Assembly: GCF_002754375.1 (NCBI RefSeq)
Contig: NZ_PEFF01000001.1
Location: forward strand, 2,934,501 to 2,998,500
Source: Variovorax sp. 54
Lineage (GTDB): Bacteria; Pseudomonadota; Gammaproteobacteria; Burkholderiales; Burkholderiaceae_C
Length of the DNA: 64,000 nt
Direction: 5' to 3'
Part shown: positions 49,176-57,822 of the stretch, in pieces
How positions within the stretch are numbered: the stretch's first letter is position 1
Layout: each line of letters begins with the position of its first letter
Made by a program: the position numbers and the translations under genes
Notes under the pieces: model-generated
The model's database searches: none
Seen by the model: the letters and a program-made list of their open reading frames with translations, nothing else
Told to the model about the DNA's origin: nothing

Positions 49176-50000
49176 TCAGGGCTTGGCGGCTTCGAGCGCG
49201 TCGCGCGTGGTGCGCGCCGCATTCTTCGCCGCGTCGGCGAAGTCTTCGCCCGACGAGGCGTAAATGATCGCCCGCGACGAGTTCACGATGATCGGCGCGT
49301 CGGCGCGCCAGCCGGCGCGCACGGTGGCGACTGCGTCGCCGCCCTGGGCACCGACGCCCGGGATCAAGAGCGGCACCGTCGGCGCGAGTTCGCGCACGCG
49401 CTCGATCTCGGCCGGGTAGGTTGCGCCGACCACGAGGCCGAGCTGGCCGTTGAGGTTCCACGGGCCCTGCGCCAGGCGGGCGACGTGCTCGTACAGGAAG
49501 GGCTGGCCCTCGACGCTTGCGAGCCGCTGGCCCTGCAGGTCGGAACCGCCGGGGTTGCTGGTGCGGCACAGCAGGAAGGCGCCCTTGCCTTCGTGCTTGA
49601 GGTAAGGCGCGACCGAGTCGAAGCCCATGAAGGGCGACAGGGTCACGGCGTCGGCGCCGTAGCGCTCGAAGGCTTCGAGCGCGTACTGCTCGGCGGTGGA
49701 GCCGATGTCGCCGCGCTTGGCGTCCAGAATGGTGGGCACATGGGGCGCGTTGCGGCGCATGTGCTCCATCAGGCGTTCGAGCTGGTCTTCGGCGCGGTGG
49801 GCCGCGAAGTAGGCGATCTGCGGCTTGAAGGCGATGACCAGATCGGCCGTCGCGTCGACGATGCGCGCGCAGAAGTCATAGATGCGGCTGGCGTCGCCCT
49901 TGTACGCCCCCGGGAATTTGGCGGGCTCCGGGTCGAGGCCCACGCAGAGCAACGAACCGTTGGTTTGCTGCGCGGCGGCCAGCTTGTCGAGGAAAGTCAT
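49176..50000 (-). CDS. pyrF: Orotidine 5'-phosphate decarboxylase
   Basis: This 274-residue enzyme belongs to the longer bacterial class of OMP decarboxylase. The catalytic cluster [14 protein letters not shown] is clear, with [10 protein letters not shown] near the start and [11 protein letters not shown] and VVGATYP later. It makes UMP in pyrimidine synthesis. It follows the uracil-glycosylase-like gene by 33 bases and may be read from the same transcript. Confidence 0.97.
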   Translation of the reverse strand: MTFLDKLAAAQQTNGSLLCVGLDPEPAKFPGAYKGDASRIYDFCARIVDATADLVIAFKPQIAYFAAHRAEDQLERLMEHMRRNAPHVPTILDAKRGDIGSTAEQYALEAFERYGADAVTLSPFMGFDSVAPYLKHEGKGAFLLCRTSNPGGSDLQGQRLASVEGQPFLYEHVARLAQGPWNLNGQLGLVVGATYPAEIERVRELAPTVPLLIPGVGAQGGDAVATVRAGWRADAPIIVNSSRAIIYASSGEDFADAAKNAARTTRDALEAAKP

Positions 50001-50033
50001 GGGGCCCGATTTTACGGACCCCGCCCGCAGGCC

Positions 50034-50870
50034 TCAGACCGTGGGGGTGGCTTGCTCCGCGGCCAGGCAGAGATCAGCCCAGGCGCGGGCCTTGTCGGCC
50101 GGGTTGCGCAGCAGGTAGGCGGGGTGGTACGTGGCAACCACCGGCACGCCATTCGCCGACGCCAGCGGCACGGCGCGACCGCGCAGCTTGCCCAGCGGAT
50201 CGCGGCTTTGCATCAGGCTTTGCGCGGCCAGCGGGCCCATCGCCAGCACGATGCTCGGCGCCAGCGCCGCCGCGTGGGCGTCGAAGGCGGCATCGATCGG
50301 CTGCGGGCTGCCGGGCTGGCCGGCGGCCACGCCGCGGTGCGTGCGCATCAGGTGCACGGGCGTGCGACCGTCGTGCAGCTTCAGCGCGCGCAGCATGTTG
50401 TCGAGCAGGCGGCCGGCGTCACCCGCGAAGGGCTCGCCGTGGCGGCCGTCGGCCTCGGGCGGCATGTCGGCCACGACCAGCCAGCCGCCCTGCACCGGCG
50501 CCGTGGCATCGGCCTTGTCGGCGTACAGGCGGCAGGGCGCTTCGACCAGCACGGCGGCGCCTTGCGCCACGGGCGGTGCCGCGACGGGACGCGGGGCGGG
50601 GGCGGCCACGGGGCGGGCGACGGGCGCGGGTGCCGGGCGTGGCGGGGGCGGCGCGTCGTACGACTGATCGCGCTCGTCGAGCTCCAGCGGCGGACCTTCG
50701 GGCATGTCGGGCATGCCGGAATCGGCGGCCACCGGGGCCTCCGGCTCGGCTTCGGCTTCGATCTCGGGTTCCGGCGGCACAGGCCACCAAACCTTCACGC
50801 CCATCTCGTCGAGCATGGCGCGCTGGCGCGCGTCCAGGCGCAGGGTGTGTACAGCGGCGGTGTCCGTCAT
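50034..50870 (-). CDS. Uracil-DNA-glycosylase-fold protein, atypical
   Basis: This 278-residue protein has a long acidic and Pro-rich N-terminal region (to about residue 105) and a family-4-like glycosylase domain. GEPFAGDAGRLLDNMLRALK (145-164) and YHPAYLLRNP match the family. The usual first motif GEAPG is replaced by ADMPP (134-138), and only two Cys remain in the domain, so the 4Fe-4S cluster of family 4 cannot form. It may be inactive or act on another substrate. It is coupled to rimI by an ATGA overlap. Confidence 0.82.
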   Translation of the reverse strand: MTDTAAVHTLRLDARQRAMLDEMGVKVWWPVPPEPEIEAEAEPEAPVAADSGMPDMPEGPPLELDERDQSYDAPPPPRPAPAPVARPVAAPAPRPVAAPPVAQGAAVLVEAPCRLYADKADATAPVQGGWLVVADMPPEADGRHGEPFAGDAGRLLDNMLRALKLHDGRTPVHLMRTHRGVAAGQPGSPQPIDAAFDAHAAALAPSIVLAMGPLAAQSLMQSRDPLGKLRGRAVPLASANGVPVVATYHPAYLLRNPADKARAWADLCLAAEQATPTV

Positions 50871-51409
50871 CGCAAAGCTCCCCAGGCGGAGCCTGTTTCG
50901 TTGAGGCGCATGCTCATGACGACCGCGTCTTCACGCTTGCCGTCGAACGCCGGGTAGTAGCCCTTGCGCACGCCGACGCTGCGAAAGCCTTGCCGCAGAT
51001 AGATGTCGAGCGCGCGCCGGTTGCTTTCGCGCACCTCGAGCCAGAGCCACAGCGCGCCCTCGCCGCGCGACCAGCCGGCCAGCGCCTCGAGCATGAGCGG
51101 CGCCCAGCCCTGGCGCTGGAAAGCCGGCGCCACGGTGATGTTGAGCAGGTGCACCTCGTCCACGCCCTTCATGGCGACGAAGTAGCCGATGAGCGTTTCG
51201 CCCAGGCTGGTGCAGGGCGATTCGACACCCGCCGCCACGCCGGGCGCCAGCAGGCACTGGCAGTGGTAGCCCACGGCCATCGAATCGGTGAAGTTGGCGC
51301 GCGTCCAGGGGTGCGTGTAGGCCGTCTGCTCGACCGCGCACACGGCATCGATCCGCTCGACGGTGAGCGGTTCAAGACGGGCTTCGACGGACTGGAGGAC
51401 AGCGCTCAT
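50867..51409 (-). CDS. rimI: Ribosomal protein S18 alanine N-acetyltransferase RimI
   Basis: This 180-residue GNAT enzyme has the acetyl-CoA loop VAPAFQRQGWAPLML (Q/R-x-x-G-x-A pattern with Trp in place of the usual Gly-x) and the RimI-like LWLEVRESNRRALDIYLRQG followed by GFRSVGVRKGYYP. It acetylates the N-terminus of S18. It overlaps tsaB upstream and the glycosylase gene downstream by ATGA; tsaB-rimI is a common pair. Confidence 0.92.
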   Translation of the reverse strand: MSAVLQSVEARLEPLTVERIDAVCAVEQTAYTHPWTRANFTDSMAVGYHCQCLLAPGVAAGVESPCTSLGETLIGYFVAMKGVDEVHLLNITVAPAFQRQGWAPLMLEALAGWSRGEGALWLWLEVRESNRRALDIYLRQGFRSVGVRKGYYPAFDGKREDAVVMSMRLNETGSAWGALR

Positions 51410-52125
51410 GCGGGGCTTGGCGGAACGGCGACAGCAGCGGCAGCGGCCTTGATGGCGGCGCGTTCCTCGGTGGTTTGCGCCACTTTATCGCGAACATAGA
51501 GCGGCCAGGCCTGCGCGGCGGGCACGGTGCGTCCGGCCGCGAGCAGCGCGGGCGCCAGCCGCAGCATGGCGGCGGCCGTGGGCAGCACCTCGTGGCGGGC
51601 CGTGGCGGGCGCCAGGCGCGGGCCGTAGGCGGTGAAGGCGTTGCCGGCGAGCGCCCAGCCGGCCGGCACCTCGAGCGCCTCGGGGGCGAGCAGCAGCGGC
51701 TCGGGATCGCCGCCGAACGGGCCGGCGGTGTCGAAGTCGTAGTGCGCGGCGTAGAGCTGGTCCATGCGCGCATCGAGCACGGCCACCACGCGCTGCGCGC
51801 CGAAGGCATGACGCGCCTCGTCGGCCACGGCCAGCAGGGTGTCGACCGGCAACAGCGGCACCTTGGCGCCGAAGGCCAGGCCCTGCGCCACCGAGCAGGC
51901 GGTGCGCAGGCCGGTGAAGGAGCCCGGGCCGCGCCCGAAGACGATGGCGTCAAGCTCGGCCAGCGCGAGCCCCGCGTCGGCGAGCAGTTGGCGGATCAGC
52001 GGCAGCAGCGTGCTCGACGCCTGCGCGCCGCCCACGCCGCTGTGCGCCAGCACGCGGTCGCCGTGGCGCACCGCGACCGACAGGTGCTCGGTGCTCGTGT
52101 CGAAGGCCAGCAGCTTGTCAGACAT
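51406..52125 (-). CDS. tsaB: tRNA threonylcarbamoyladenosine factor TsaB
   Basis: This 239-residue protein has the TsaB signature: LLAFDTSTEHLSVAVRHGD at the start, LDAIVFGRGPGSFTGLRTAC and VAVLDARMDQLYAAHYDF. It binds TsaD to make the t6A modification. The partner Sua5 is encoded at 57823 in the same window. Its start overlaps the end of the DMT transporter gene by eight bases. Confidence 0.95.
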   Translation of the reverse strand: MSDKLLAFDTSTEHLSVAVRHGDRVLAHSGVGGAQASSTLLPLIRQLLADAGLALAELDAIVFGRGPGSFTGLRTACSVAQGLAFGAKVPLLPVDTLLAVADEARHAFGAQRVVAVLDARMDQLYAAHYDFDTAGPFGGDPEPLLLAPEALEVPAGWALAGNAFTAYGPRLAPATARHEVLPTAAAMLRLAPALLAAGRTVPAAQAWPLYVRDKVAQTTEERAAIKAAAAAVAVPPSPA

Positions 52126-53140
52126 TCGGACGCCCCATTCCCGCCGGGCACGGCGTCGGGCAGACCGGCGCCACGCGCACGGCCGCTGCCTTGCGCACGC
52201 CGAACAGAATGCCGCCCGTCACCAGCGCGAGCCCGGCGACCAGGCTCCAGTGCATCGGTTCACCCAGCCACAACACCGCGCCGAAGGCCGACAGGCCCGG
52301 CACCAGTGCCGTGATCATGGTGGTGCGCACGGGGCCGAAGTGCTGGATCATCTTGGTGAAGGTGATGCCGGAGATCACGACCGAGCCGAGGCCCTGGAAG
52401 GCCATCTGGAACGCGACCTCACCCCACGGCGCGCTGCCGATGTGGCTGACGACGGCACCCGAGGCCACCAACAGCGTGTAGACCGGCACGTAGGTCATGA
52501 GCGCGAACACGGTGATGGCGATGGTCGCGCGCACGGCGTCGAGGCCGTTGCGGCGCGCCACGATGCTGTAGCAGGCCCAGCAAAAGGCGGCGCCCATGAA
52601 CATCAGGTCGCCCTTCCAGACCTCGCCGCCCTCGAAGGCGTGCAGCAGGCTGCGCCCGCCGACCACGAGATCGCCCGCGACGATCATCGCCAGGCCGATG
52701 GCGCGCGTGGGCGTGATGCGGTCGCGCAGCACCAGTGCGGCCAGCAGCGTGGTCCACAGCGGCAGGCTGCCGGGCATCAGCACGGCGGCATGGCCGGCCG
52801 GTGCGAAGAAGAAGCCGCTGTAGGCGATGAGGGCGTAGGCCACGCCGCCGAAGATGCCGGCCGTGGCCGTCACGCGCAGCGACAGCGGCGACAGGCCGAA
52901 GAACGAGGACACGGCGCCGCGGTGCTTGGTCGCCAGCCACGCGCCCCAGGGCACCAGCACGAGGCTGGCGCCGCAGACGCGCGCAAAGGCGAGGTCGAAG
53001 GGCGTGAGCGAACGCGCGGCCGAGGCGCGCGCGATGAGGATGAAGGCGGTCCAGACCACGACGGTGACCACGGCCGCACCGATGCCGAGCATGCGGGGAG
53101 ACAGGAGGGGCGGGGAGGTCTGCGGGGGCGCGGCGGGCAT
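52118..53140 (-). CDS. EamA/DMT-superfamily transporter
   Basis: This 340-residue protein has ten predicted membrane helices in two EamA repeats (VVTVVVWTAFILIARASA in the first, GDLMFMGAAFCWACYSIVAR in the second). The substrate is unknown. MPAAPPQTSPP at 53140 is the start closest to the first helix. It lies between the DeoR regulator (47 bases upstream) and tsaB. Confidence 0.92.
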   Translation of the reverse strand: MPAAPPQTSPPLLSPRMLGIGAAVVTVVVWTAFILIARASAARSLTPFDLAFARVCGASLVLVPWGAWLATKHRGAVSSFFGLSPLSLRVTATAGIFGGVAYALIAYSGFFFAPAGHAAVLMPGSLPLWTTLLAALVLRDRITPTRAIGLAMIVAGDLVVGGRSLLHAFEGGEVWKGDLMFMGAAFCWACYSIVARRNGLDAVRATIAITVFALMTYVPVYTLLVASGAVVSHIGSAPWGEVAFQMAFQGLGSVVISGITFTKMIQHFGPVRTTMITALVPGLSAFGAVLWLGEPMHWSLVAGLALVTGGILFGVRKAAAVRVAPVCPTPCPAGMGRPNV

Positions 53141-53187
53141 CCCGCCATTATCGAGGGCGGGCCTCGGCCGCGCAGGGACGGGGCGAA

Positions 53188-53955
53188 TCAACCAGCCTCG
53201 CCGGCACGCAGGATCGCCAGCCCGGCCGCGCGCAGCGGCGCCAGCACCTGCTCGGGGGCCTGCGGCGCCACCAGCAGCTGCGTTGCGCCCGCCAGCGGGT
53301 TGACCACCCAGGCCGACGCGGCCCCGAGCTTTTCGGACGAGGCCAGCACGACGGTCTCGGCCGCCGCGGCCATGAGCGCGCGCTTGATCTCGGCCTCTTC
53401 CGCATCGCCCGTGGTCAGGCCCGCCTCGGCATGCACGCCGGTGACGCCCATGAAATACGTGTCGGCATGGATGCGCGAAATGGCCGCCATGGCCGCCGCG
53501 CCGACCGCCACCATCGAATGCCAGAAGAGGCGCCCGCCGATCAGCACCACCTCGATGCCGGTGTGCGCCTGCAGCTCGACCGCCACCGACGGGCTGTGCG
53601 TGACCACCGTGGCCTGCAGCGTGGGCGGCAGGTGGCGCGCCAGCTGCACGGCCGTGGTGCCGCCGTCGATGAACACCACCTGCCCCGGCTTCACGAGGCG
53701 CGCGGCGGCGCGGCCGATGGCCACTTTTTCGTCGGGCGCGAGCTGCTGGCGCCCGGTGAAGTCGGCCTCGGCCGCCGCGACCGGCAGCGCGCCGCCGTGC
53801 ACGCGCTGCAGCAGCCCTTCGGCCGCGAGTTCGCGCAGGTCGCGGCGGATGGTGTCTTCGGACAGGGCCAGCTCCTCGCTGAGCGCCTTGGCGACGACCT
53901 GGCCGTCGCGCCGCAGGACCGAGAGGATGTGTTGCTTGCGCGGGCGGGTGAGCAT
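53188..53955 (-). CDS. DeoR-family transcriptional regulator
   Basis: This 255-residue protein has a DeoR HTH (RKQHILSVLRRDGQVVAKAL, then LALSEDTIRRDLRELAAEGL) and the sugar-phosphate-sensing domain with VFIDGGTTAVQLARHL and the closing VVLASSEKLG. Such regulators normally repress sugar or nucleoside use. The divergent region carries three TGCACG repeats, so it probably controls itself and the NUDIX gene, and perhaps the downstream DMT gene. Confidence 0.93.
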   Translation of the reverse strand: MLTRPRKQHILSVLRRDGQVVAKALSEELALSEDTIRRDLRELAAEGLLQRVHGGALPVAAAEADFTGRQQLAPDEKVAIGRAAARLVKPGQVVFIDGGTTAVQLARHLPPTLQATVVTHSPSVAVELQAHTGIEVVLIGGRLFWHSMVAVGAAAMAAISRIHADTYFMGVTGVHAEAGLTTGDAEEAEIKRALMAAAAETVVLASSEKLGAASAWVVNPLAGATQLLVAPQAPEQVLAPLRAAGLAILRAGEAG

Positions 53956-53974
53956 GGGTCGATGATAGCGAGAT

Positions 53975-54010
53975 TGCACGTTAATGCACGAATCATCTTG
54001 TTATTGCACG
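53975..54010. promoter_or_regulatory. Three phased TGCACG repeats, probable DeoR operator
   Basis: TGCACG starts at 53975, 53985 and 54005, spacings of exactly 10 and 20 bases, so all repeats face the same side of the helix. The last two extend to TGCACGAATC. They sit 20 bases before the deoR-type start and 24 before the NUDIX start. The 78-base gap is AT-richer than its surroundings. Confidence 0.62.
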
Positions 54011-54033
54011 AATCCGGTTTTATGCTCGCCGCC

Positions 54034-54621
54034 ATGACCCTCCACGACCGCGTCCGGGTGCACGAAGTCACCCTCCTGTCCGACCACTGGTACACGCTGC
54101 GCACCACCGCCTTCGACTGGCGGCGCAACGACGGCGAGTGGCAGCGCATGCACCGCGAGACCTACGACCGCGGCAACGGCGCCACGCTGCTGCCCTACCA
54201 CCTCGGCCAGCGCACGGTGCTGCTCACGCGGCAGTTCCGCTACCCGGCCTTCGTCAACGGCCACGACGACCTGCTGATCGAGGCGACTGCGGGCCTGCTC
54301 GACAACGCCGCGCCCGAGGAGCGCATCCGCGCCGAGGTCGAAGAAGAACTGGGCTACCGGCTCGGCGCCGTGCAGAAGGTGTTCGAGAGCTTCATGAGCC
54401 CGGGCTCGGTGACCGAGAAGCTGCACTTCTTCGTCGCGCCCTACGAGGCCTCGATGCGCGTGGGCGCGGGCGGCGGGCTGGCGGAGGAGGGCGAGGACAT
54501 CGAGGTGCTCGAGCTGCGCATCGACGAGGCGCTGGCCATGGTGGCCGACGGCCGCATCGCCGACGCCAAGACGATCATGCTGCTCTACCACGCGAAGCTG
54601 CACATCTTCGCGCCGGGATAA
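54034..54621 (+). CDS. NUDIX hydrolase, GDP-mannose pyrophosphatase-like (NudK type)
   Basis: This 195-residue protein has a Nudix box near residues 88-110 (GLLDNAAPEERIRAEVEEEL followed by GYR). The first Arg of the consensus REUxEE is replaced by Ala, while the Glu metal ligands stay. SFMSPGSVTEKLHFFVAPYE is typical of the ADP-ribose/GDP-mannose group. It cuts nucleoside-diphosphate sugars to monophosphates. A second in-frame ATG lies at 54022. It follows the DeoR-type operator region. Confidence 0.87.
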   Translation: MTLHDRVRVHEVTLLSDHWYTLRTTAFDWRRNDGEWQRMHRETYDRGNGATLLPYHLGQRTVLLTRQFRYPAFVNGHDDLLIEATAGLLDNAAPEERIRAEVEEELGYRLGAVQKVFESFMSPGSVTEKLHFFVAPYEASMRVGAGGGLAEEGEDIEVLELRIDEALAMVADGRIADAKTIMLLYHAKLHIFAPG

Positions 54622-54628
54622 TCGGCGG

Positions 54629-56062
54629 ATGCCTCTTGCCTTCCGCCACGCGCCCCGTGCGCAGACTCTTGCGCTGATCCTTGCACTGCTGGTTTCGACC
54701 GGCGCCCTCGCCCAGCAAGCCCTTCCGCCCCAAGTCGATGCCGCCCTCGCGCGCGCCAAGGTGTCGCGCGACGCCGTGACCTTGCTCGTGGCCGATGCCG
54801 ACGCCGGCCGCGCGCCGCGCCTGGCCTGGCGCTCGCAGGTGCCGGTGAACCCGGCCTCGATCATGAAGCTGGTGACCACCTACGCGGCGCTCGACCTGCT
54901 CGGCCCGGCCTACAGCTGGAACACGCCGGTCTACGTCGAGGGCTCGGTGGCCAACGGCGTGCTCAACGGCAACCTCTACATCAAGGGCCAGGGCGACCCC
55001 AAGCTGGTGCTCGAGCGCGTGTGGCTGCTGCTGCGCCACGTGCAGGGCCTGGGCATCACCACCGTGAGCGGCGACATCGTGATCGACCGCAGCGCCTTCG
55101 AGACCACGGTCGAGAACGACCCGGCCGCCTTCGACGGCGAGCCGCTGCGCCCCTACAACGCCTCGCCCGATGCGCTGCTGGTGAACTTCAAGTCGGTGAA
55201 CATGACCTTCGCGCCCGACCGCGCCGGCCAGTTCGCGCGCGTGAGCTACGAGCCCCCGCTGGCCAGCGTGGCGATGCCGCCGACCGTGCCGCTGGCGCCC
55301 GGCGAATGCGGCGACTGGCGCGGTGCGCTCAAGCCCGACTTCAGCGACGTGAACCGCATCCGCTTCAACGGCGGCTTTCCCACCGGCTGCGGCGAGAAGA
55401 GCTGGGCCGTGGCGTACGCCGACCCGCGCACCTACAGTCTGCGCGCCATCGGCGGCATGTGGGCCGAGATGGGCGGGCGCGTCGGCGGCCAGATGCGCGA
55501 GGGCCGCGTGCCCGCGGGCCTGAAGCCGGCCTTCGACTTCGAATCGCCGCCGCTCGCGGAAGTGGTGCGCGACATCAACAAGTACAGCAACAACGTGATG
55601 GCGCAGCAGGTGTTCCTCACGCTCGGCCTCACGCAGAAGCAGCGCGGCACCTTCGAAGCGTCGCGCAGCGCACTGGGCCAGTGGTGGCGCGACCGCATCG
55701 GCACCGGCGAGGCCTCGCCGGTGTTCGAGAACGGCTCGGGCCTGTCGCGCGACGAGCGCATCAGCGCCGCCGCGCTCGGCAAGATGCTGCAGGTGGCGTG
55801 GCGCTCGCCCGTGATGCCCGAGCTGATGGCCTCGCTGCCCGCGATGGGCGTGGACGGCACGCTGAAGCGGCGCACGCTGCGCTCGGGCGGCGCAGCCCAC
55901 CTGAAGACCGGCACGCTGCGCGACGCCTCGGGCGTGGCCGGCTACGTGCACGGCGCGAGCGGCCGGCGCTACGTGCTGGTGGCCATCGCCAACGGCGAGA
56001 ACGCCGGCGCCGCGCGCGCCGCCTTCGACGCGCTGATCGACTGGACCGCGCAGGACCAGTGA
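54629..56062 (+). CDS. dacB: D-alanyl-D-alanine carboxypeptidase/endopeptidase (PBP4)
   Basis: This 477-residue periplasmic enzyme of family S13 has a signal peptide (LALILALLVSTGALAQQ) and the three penicillin-binding motifs: SIMK (Ser77-Lys80), SNN in YSNNVMAQQ and KTG in HLKTGTLRDASG. It trims and cross-cuts peptidoglycan stems. It lies seven bases after the NUDIX gene and is probably co-transcribed. Confidence 0.95.
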   Translation: MPLAFRHAPRAQTLALILALLVSTGALAQQALPPQVDAALARAKVSRDAVTLLVADADAGRAPRLAWRSQVPVNPASIMKLVTTYAALDLLGPAYSWNTPVYVEGSVANGVLNGNLYIKGQGDPKLVLERVWLLLRHVQGLGITTVSGDIVIDRSAFETTVENDPAAFDGEPLRPYNASPDALLVNFKSVNMTFAPDRAGQFARVSYEPPLASVAMPPTVPLAPGECGDWRGALKPDFSDVNRIRFNGGFPTGCGEKSWAVAYADPRTYSLRAIGGMWAEMGGRVGGQMREGRVPAGLKPAFDFESPPLAEVVRDINKYSNNVMAQQVFLTLGLTQKQRGTFEASRSALGQWWRDRIGTGEASPVFENGSGLSRDERISAAALGKMLQVAWRSPVMPELMASLPAMGVDGTLKRRTLRSGGAAHLKTGTLRDASGVAGYVHGASGRRYVLVAIANGENAGAARAAFDALIDWTAQDQ

Positions 56063-56189
56063 CTCGGACGGGGCCTGGCCCGTTCGGCTACTGAATAGGT
56101 TCTGCTGGCAAACGCGGCTTGCGCGCGGCCGTGGCGCTGCCCAGAATAGGACGCTCGTTCGTTTTCGATACAAATCCAGGAGACGCGTC

Positions 56190-57797
56190 TTGACCTTGCA
56201 TCCACGGCATTCCCGGCCCTCTTCCCTCTCGGCCCGCCGAGCCACCGCCACGGCGACGCTCGCCGGCGCCACGCTGTTGCTCGCCGCCTGCGGCGGGGGC
56301 GGCGGTGGTGGGGGCGGCATCGGCATCGGCTTTCCGCCGCCGGGCGGCGGCAGCGACACCGGGCGCGGCACGGTCGTCACCAGCCCGCCCGAGCAGGGCA
56401 CCAAGCTCACGGCCGACCAGTTCAGGGCCAGCCTGCAGGCCTCCGACCAGGGCAAGGCGCTGCTGCAGGTCACCGGCGCGCCCAAGTGCGGCGTCGACAT
56501 GCGCTACCTCGAGTACCGCACCGTCGGCGGCAAGAACGAAGCCACCAACGCCACTGCCGCGATCATGGTGCCCTCGGGTTCCGACGTCGCCTGCAGCGGC
56601 GGGCGCCCCGTGGTGCTGTACGCGCACGGCACCACGCCGGCACGCAACTACAACCTCGCCAAGTGGACCGACACCACCCAGCCGGCCGCCGGCGAGGGCC
56701 TGATGGTGGCCGCCATGTTCGCGGCGCAGGGCTACATCGTGGTGGCGCCCAACTACGCGGGCTACGACAAGTCGACGCTGCCCTACCACCCCTACCTCAA
56801 CGGCGAGCAGCAGGGCAAGGACATGGTCGACGCGCTCACCGCGGCGCGCAAGACCTTCTCGGACATCGGCGCGAACGACGCCGGTTCGCTGTTCATCACC
56901 GGCTATTCGCAGGGCGGCTACGTGGCGATGGCCGCGCACCGCGAGATGCAGGCCACCGGCAAGACGGTGACGGCCTCGGCCCCGCTGGCCGCGCCCTCGG
57001 CCATCAGCCTGCTGACCGACTACACCTACCTGGGCTGGCCGGCGCTGGGCTCCACGCTGTTCGTGCCGCTGCTGTCGACCAGTTGGCAGCAGCAGTTCGG
57101 CAACGTCTACGCCAGCCCCAGCGACGTCTACGAAGCGCAGTACGCCACCGGCATCGAGACGCTGCTGCCGAGCCTCACGCCGGGCACGCTGTTCTCCAGC
57201 GGCAAGCTGCCGCAGCTGGCGCTGTTCCCGGCCGACGGCAAGCCGGGCCCGGTGAGCCCCGAGCTGTCGATCTTCTATGGCGCCAACAACCTCATCAAGC
57301 AGAGCTTCCTGACGCAGGCGGCCACCGACATCCAGTCGAACACCTGCCCCGGCAACGCGCTGCCGGCCACGGCCGCGTCGCTGAGTTCGGCTTCGCCACT
57401 GGACTGCAAGCCCGCCACGGGCTTCCGCAAGGCCGCCATCGCCAACGACCTGCGCAACTGGGTGCCGACCAAGCCGATGCTGCTGTGCAGCGGCGCGAAC
57501 GACCCGACCGTGAACTTCCTGAGCACCCGCGCCACGGCCGGCTACTTCCGCGCCAAGGGCATGCCGGCCGCCGCGCTCGCGGTGGTCGACCTGGAAGACC
57601 GCAGCGCCACCGACAGCTATTCGGCGGCACGCGCCGGCTTCGCGCAGGCGAAGGACCTGCTGGCACAGAGCACGCCGGGCAGCGCCGCCGACAAGGCCCG
57701 CGCCGTGACTGCGGCCTACCACGGCACGCTGGCGCCGCCGTTCTGCCTGGCGGCAGCGCGCGGGTTCTTCCAGGGTGTGTTGGCGGCGGGAGGCTAA
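56190..57797 (+). CDS. Alpha/beta-hydrolase lipoprotein (secreted lipase or esterase)
   Basis: This 535-residue protein has a lipoprotein signal ending LLLAAC and then a nine-Gly run. The hydrolase domain shows VVLYAHGTTPARNYN (oxyanion region), VVAPNYAGYDKSTLPYHPY and the nucleophile elbow GYSQGG near residue 240; a later GANDPTVNFL probably supplies the Asp and YHGTLAPP the His. The fold resembles prolyl-oligopeptidase or lip-type esterases. It stands alone, with a 127-base gap before it, and is convergent with the Sua5 gene. Confidence 0.87.
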   Translation: MTLHPRHSRPSSLSARRATATATLAGATLLLAACGGGGGGGGGIGIGFPPPGGGSDTGRGTVVTSPPEQGTKLTADQFRASLQASDQGKALLQVTGAPKCGVDMRYLEYRTVGGKNEATNATAAIMVPSGSDVACSGGRPVVLYAHGTTPARNYNLAKWTDTTQPAAGEGLMVAAMFAAQGYIVVAPNYAGYDKSTLPYHPYLNGEQQGKDMVDALTAARKTFSDIGANDAGSLFITGYSQGGYVAMAAHREMQATGKTVTASAPLAAPSAISLLTDYTYLGWPALGSTLFVPLLSTSWQQQFGNVYASPSDVYEAQYATGIETLLPSLTPGTLFSSGKLPQLALFPADGKPGPVSPELSIFYGANNLIKQSFLTQAATDIQSNTCPGNALPATAASLSSASPLDCKPATGFRKAAIANDLRNWVPTKPMLLCSGANDPTVNFLSTRATAGYFRAKGMPAAALAVVDLEDRSATDSYSAARAGFAQAKDLLAQSTPGSAADKARAVTAAYHGTLAPPFCLAAARGFFQGVLAAGG

Positions 57798-57822
57798 ACC
57801 CCCGCGGCCTGGGAGGCGTTGA

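Noticed and set aside
56280-56310. Gly-codon run after the lipase lipobox, as a possible slippage or frameshift site
   Set aside because: Poly-Gly linkers after a lipobox are common, and both sides stay in one frame.
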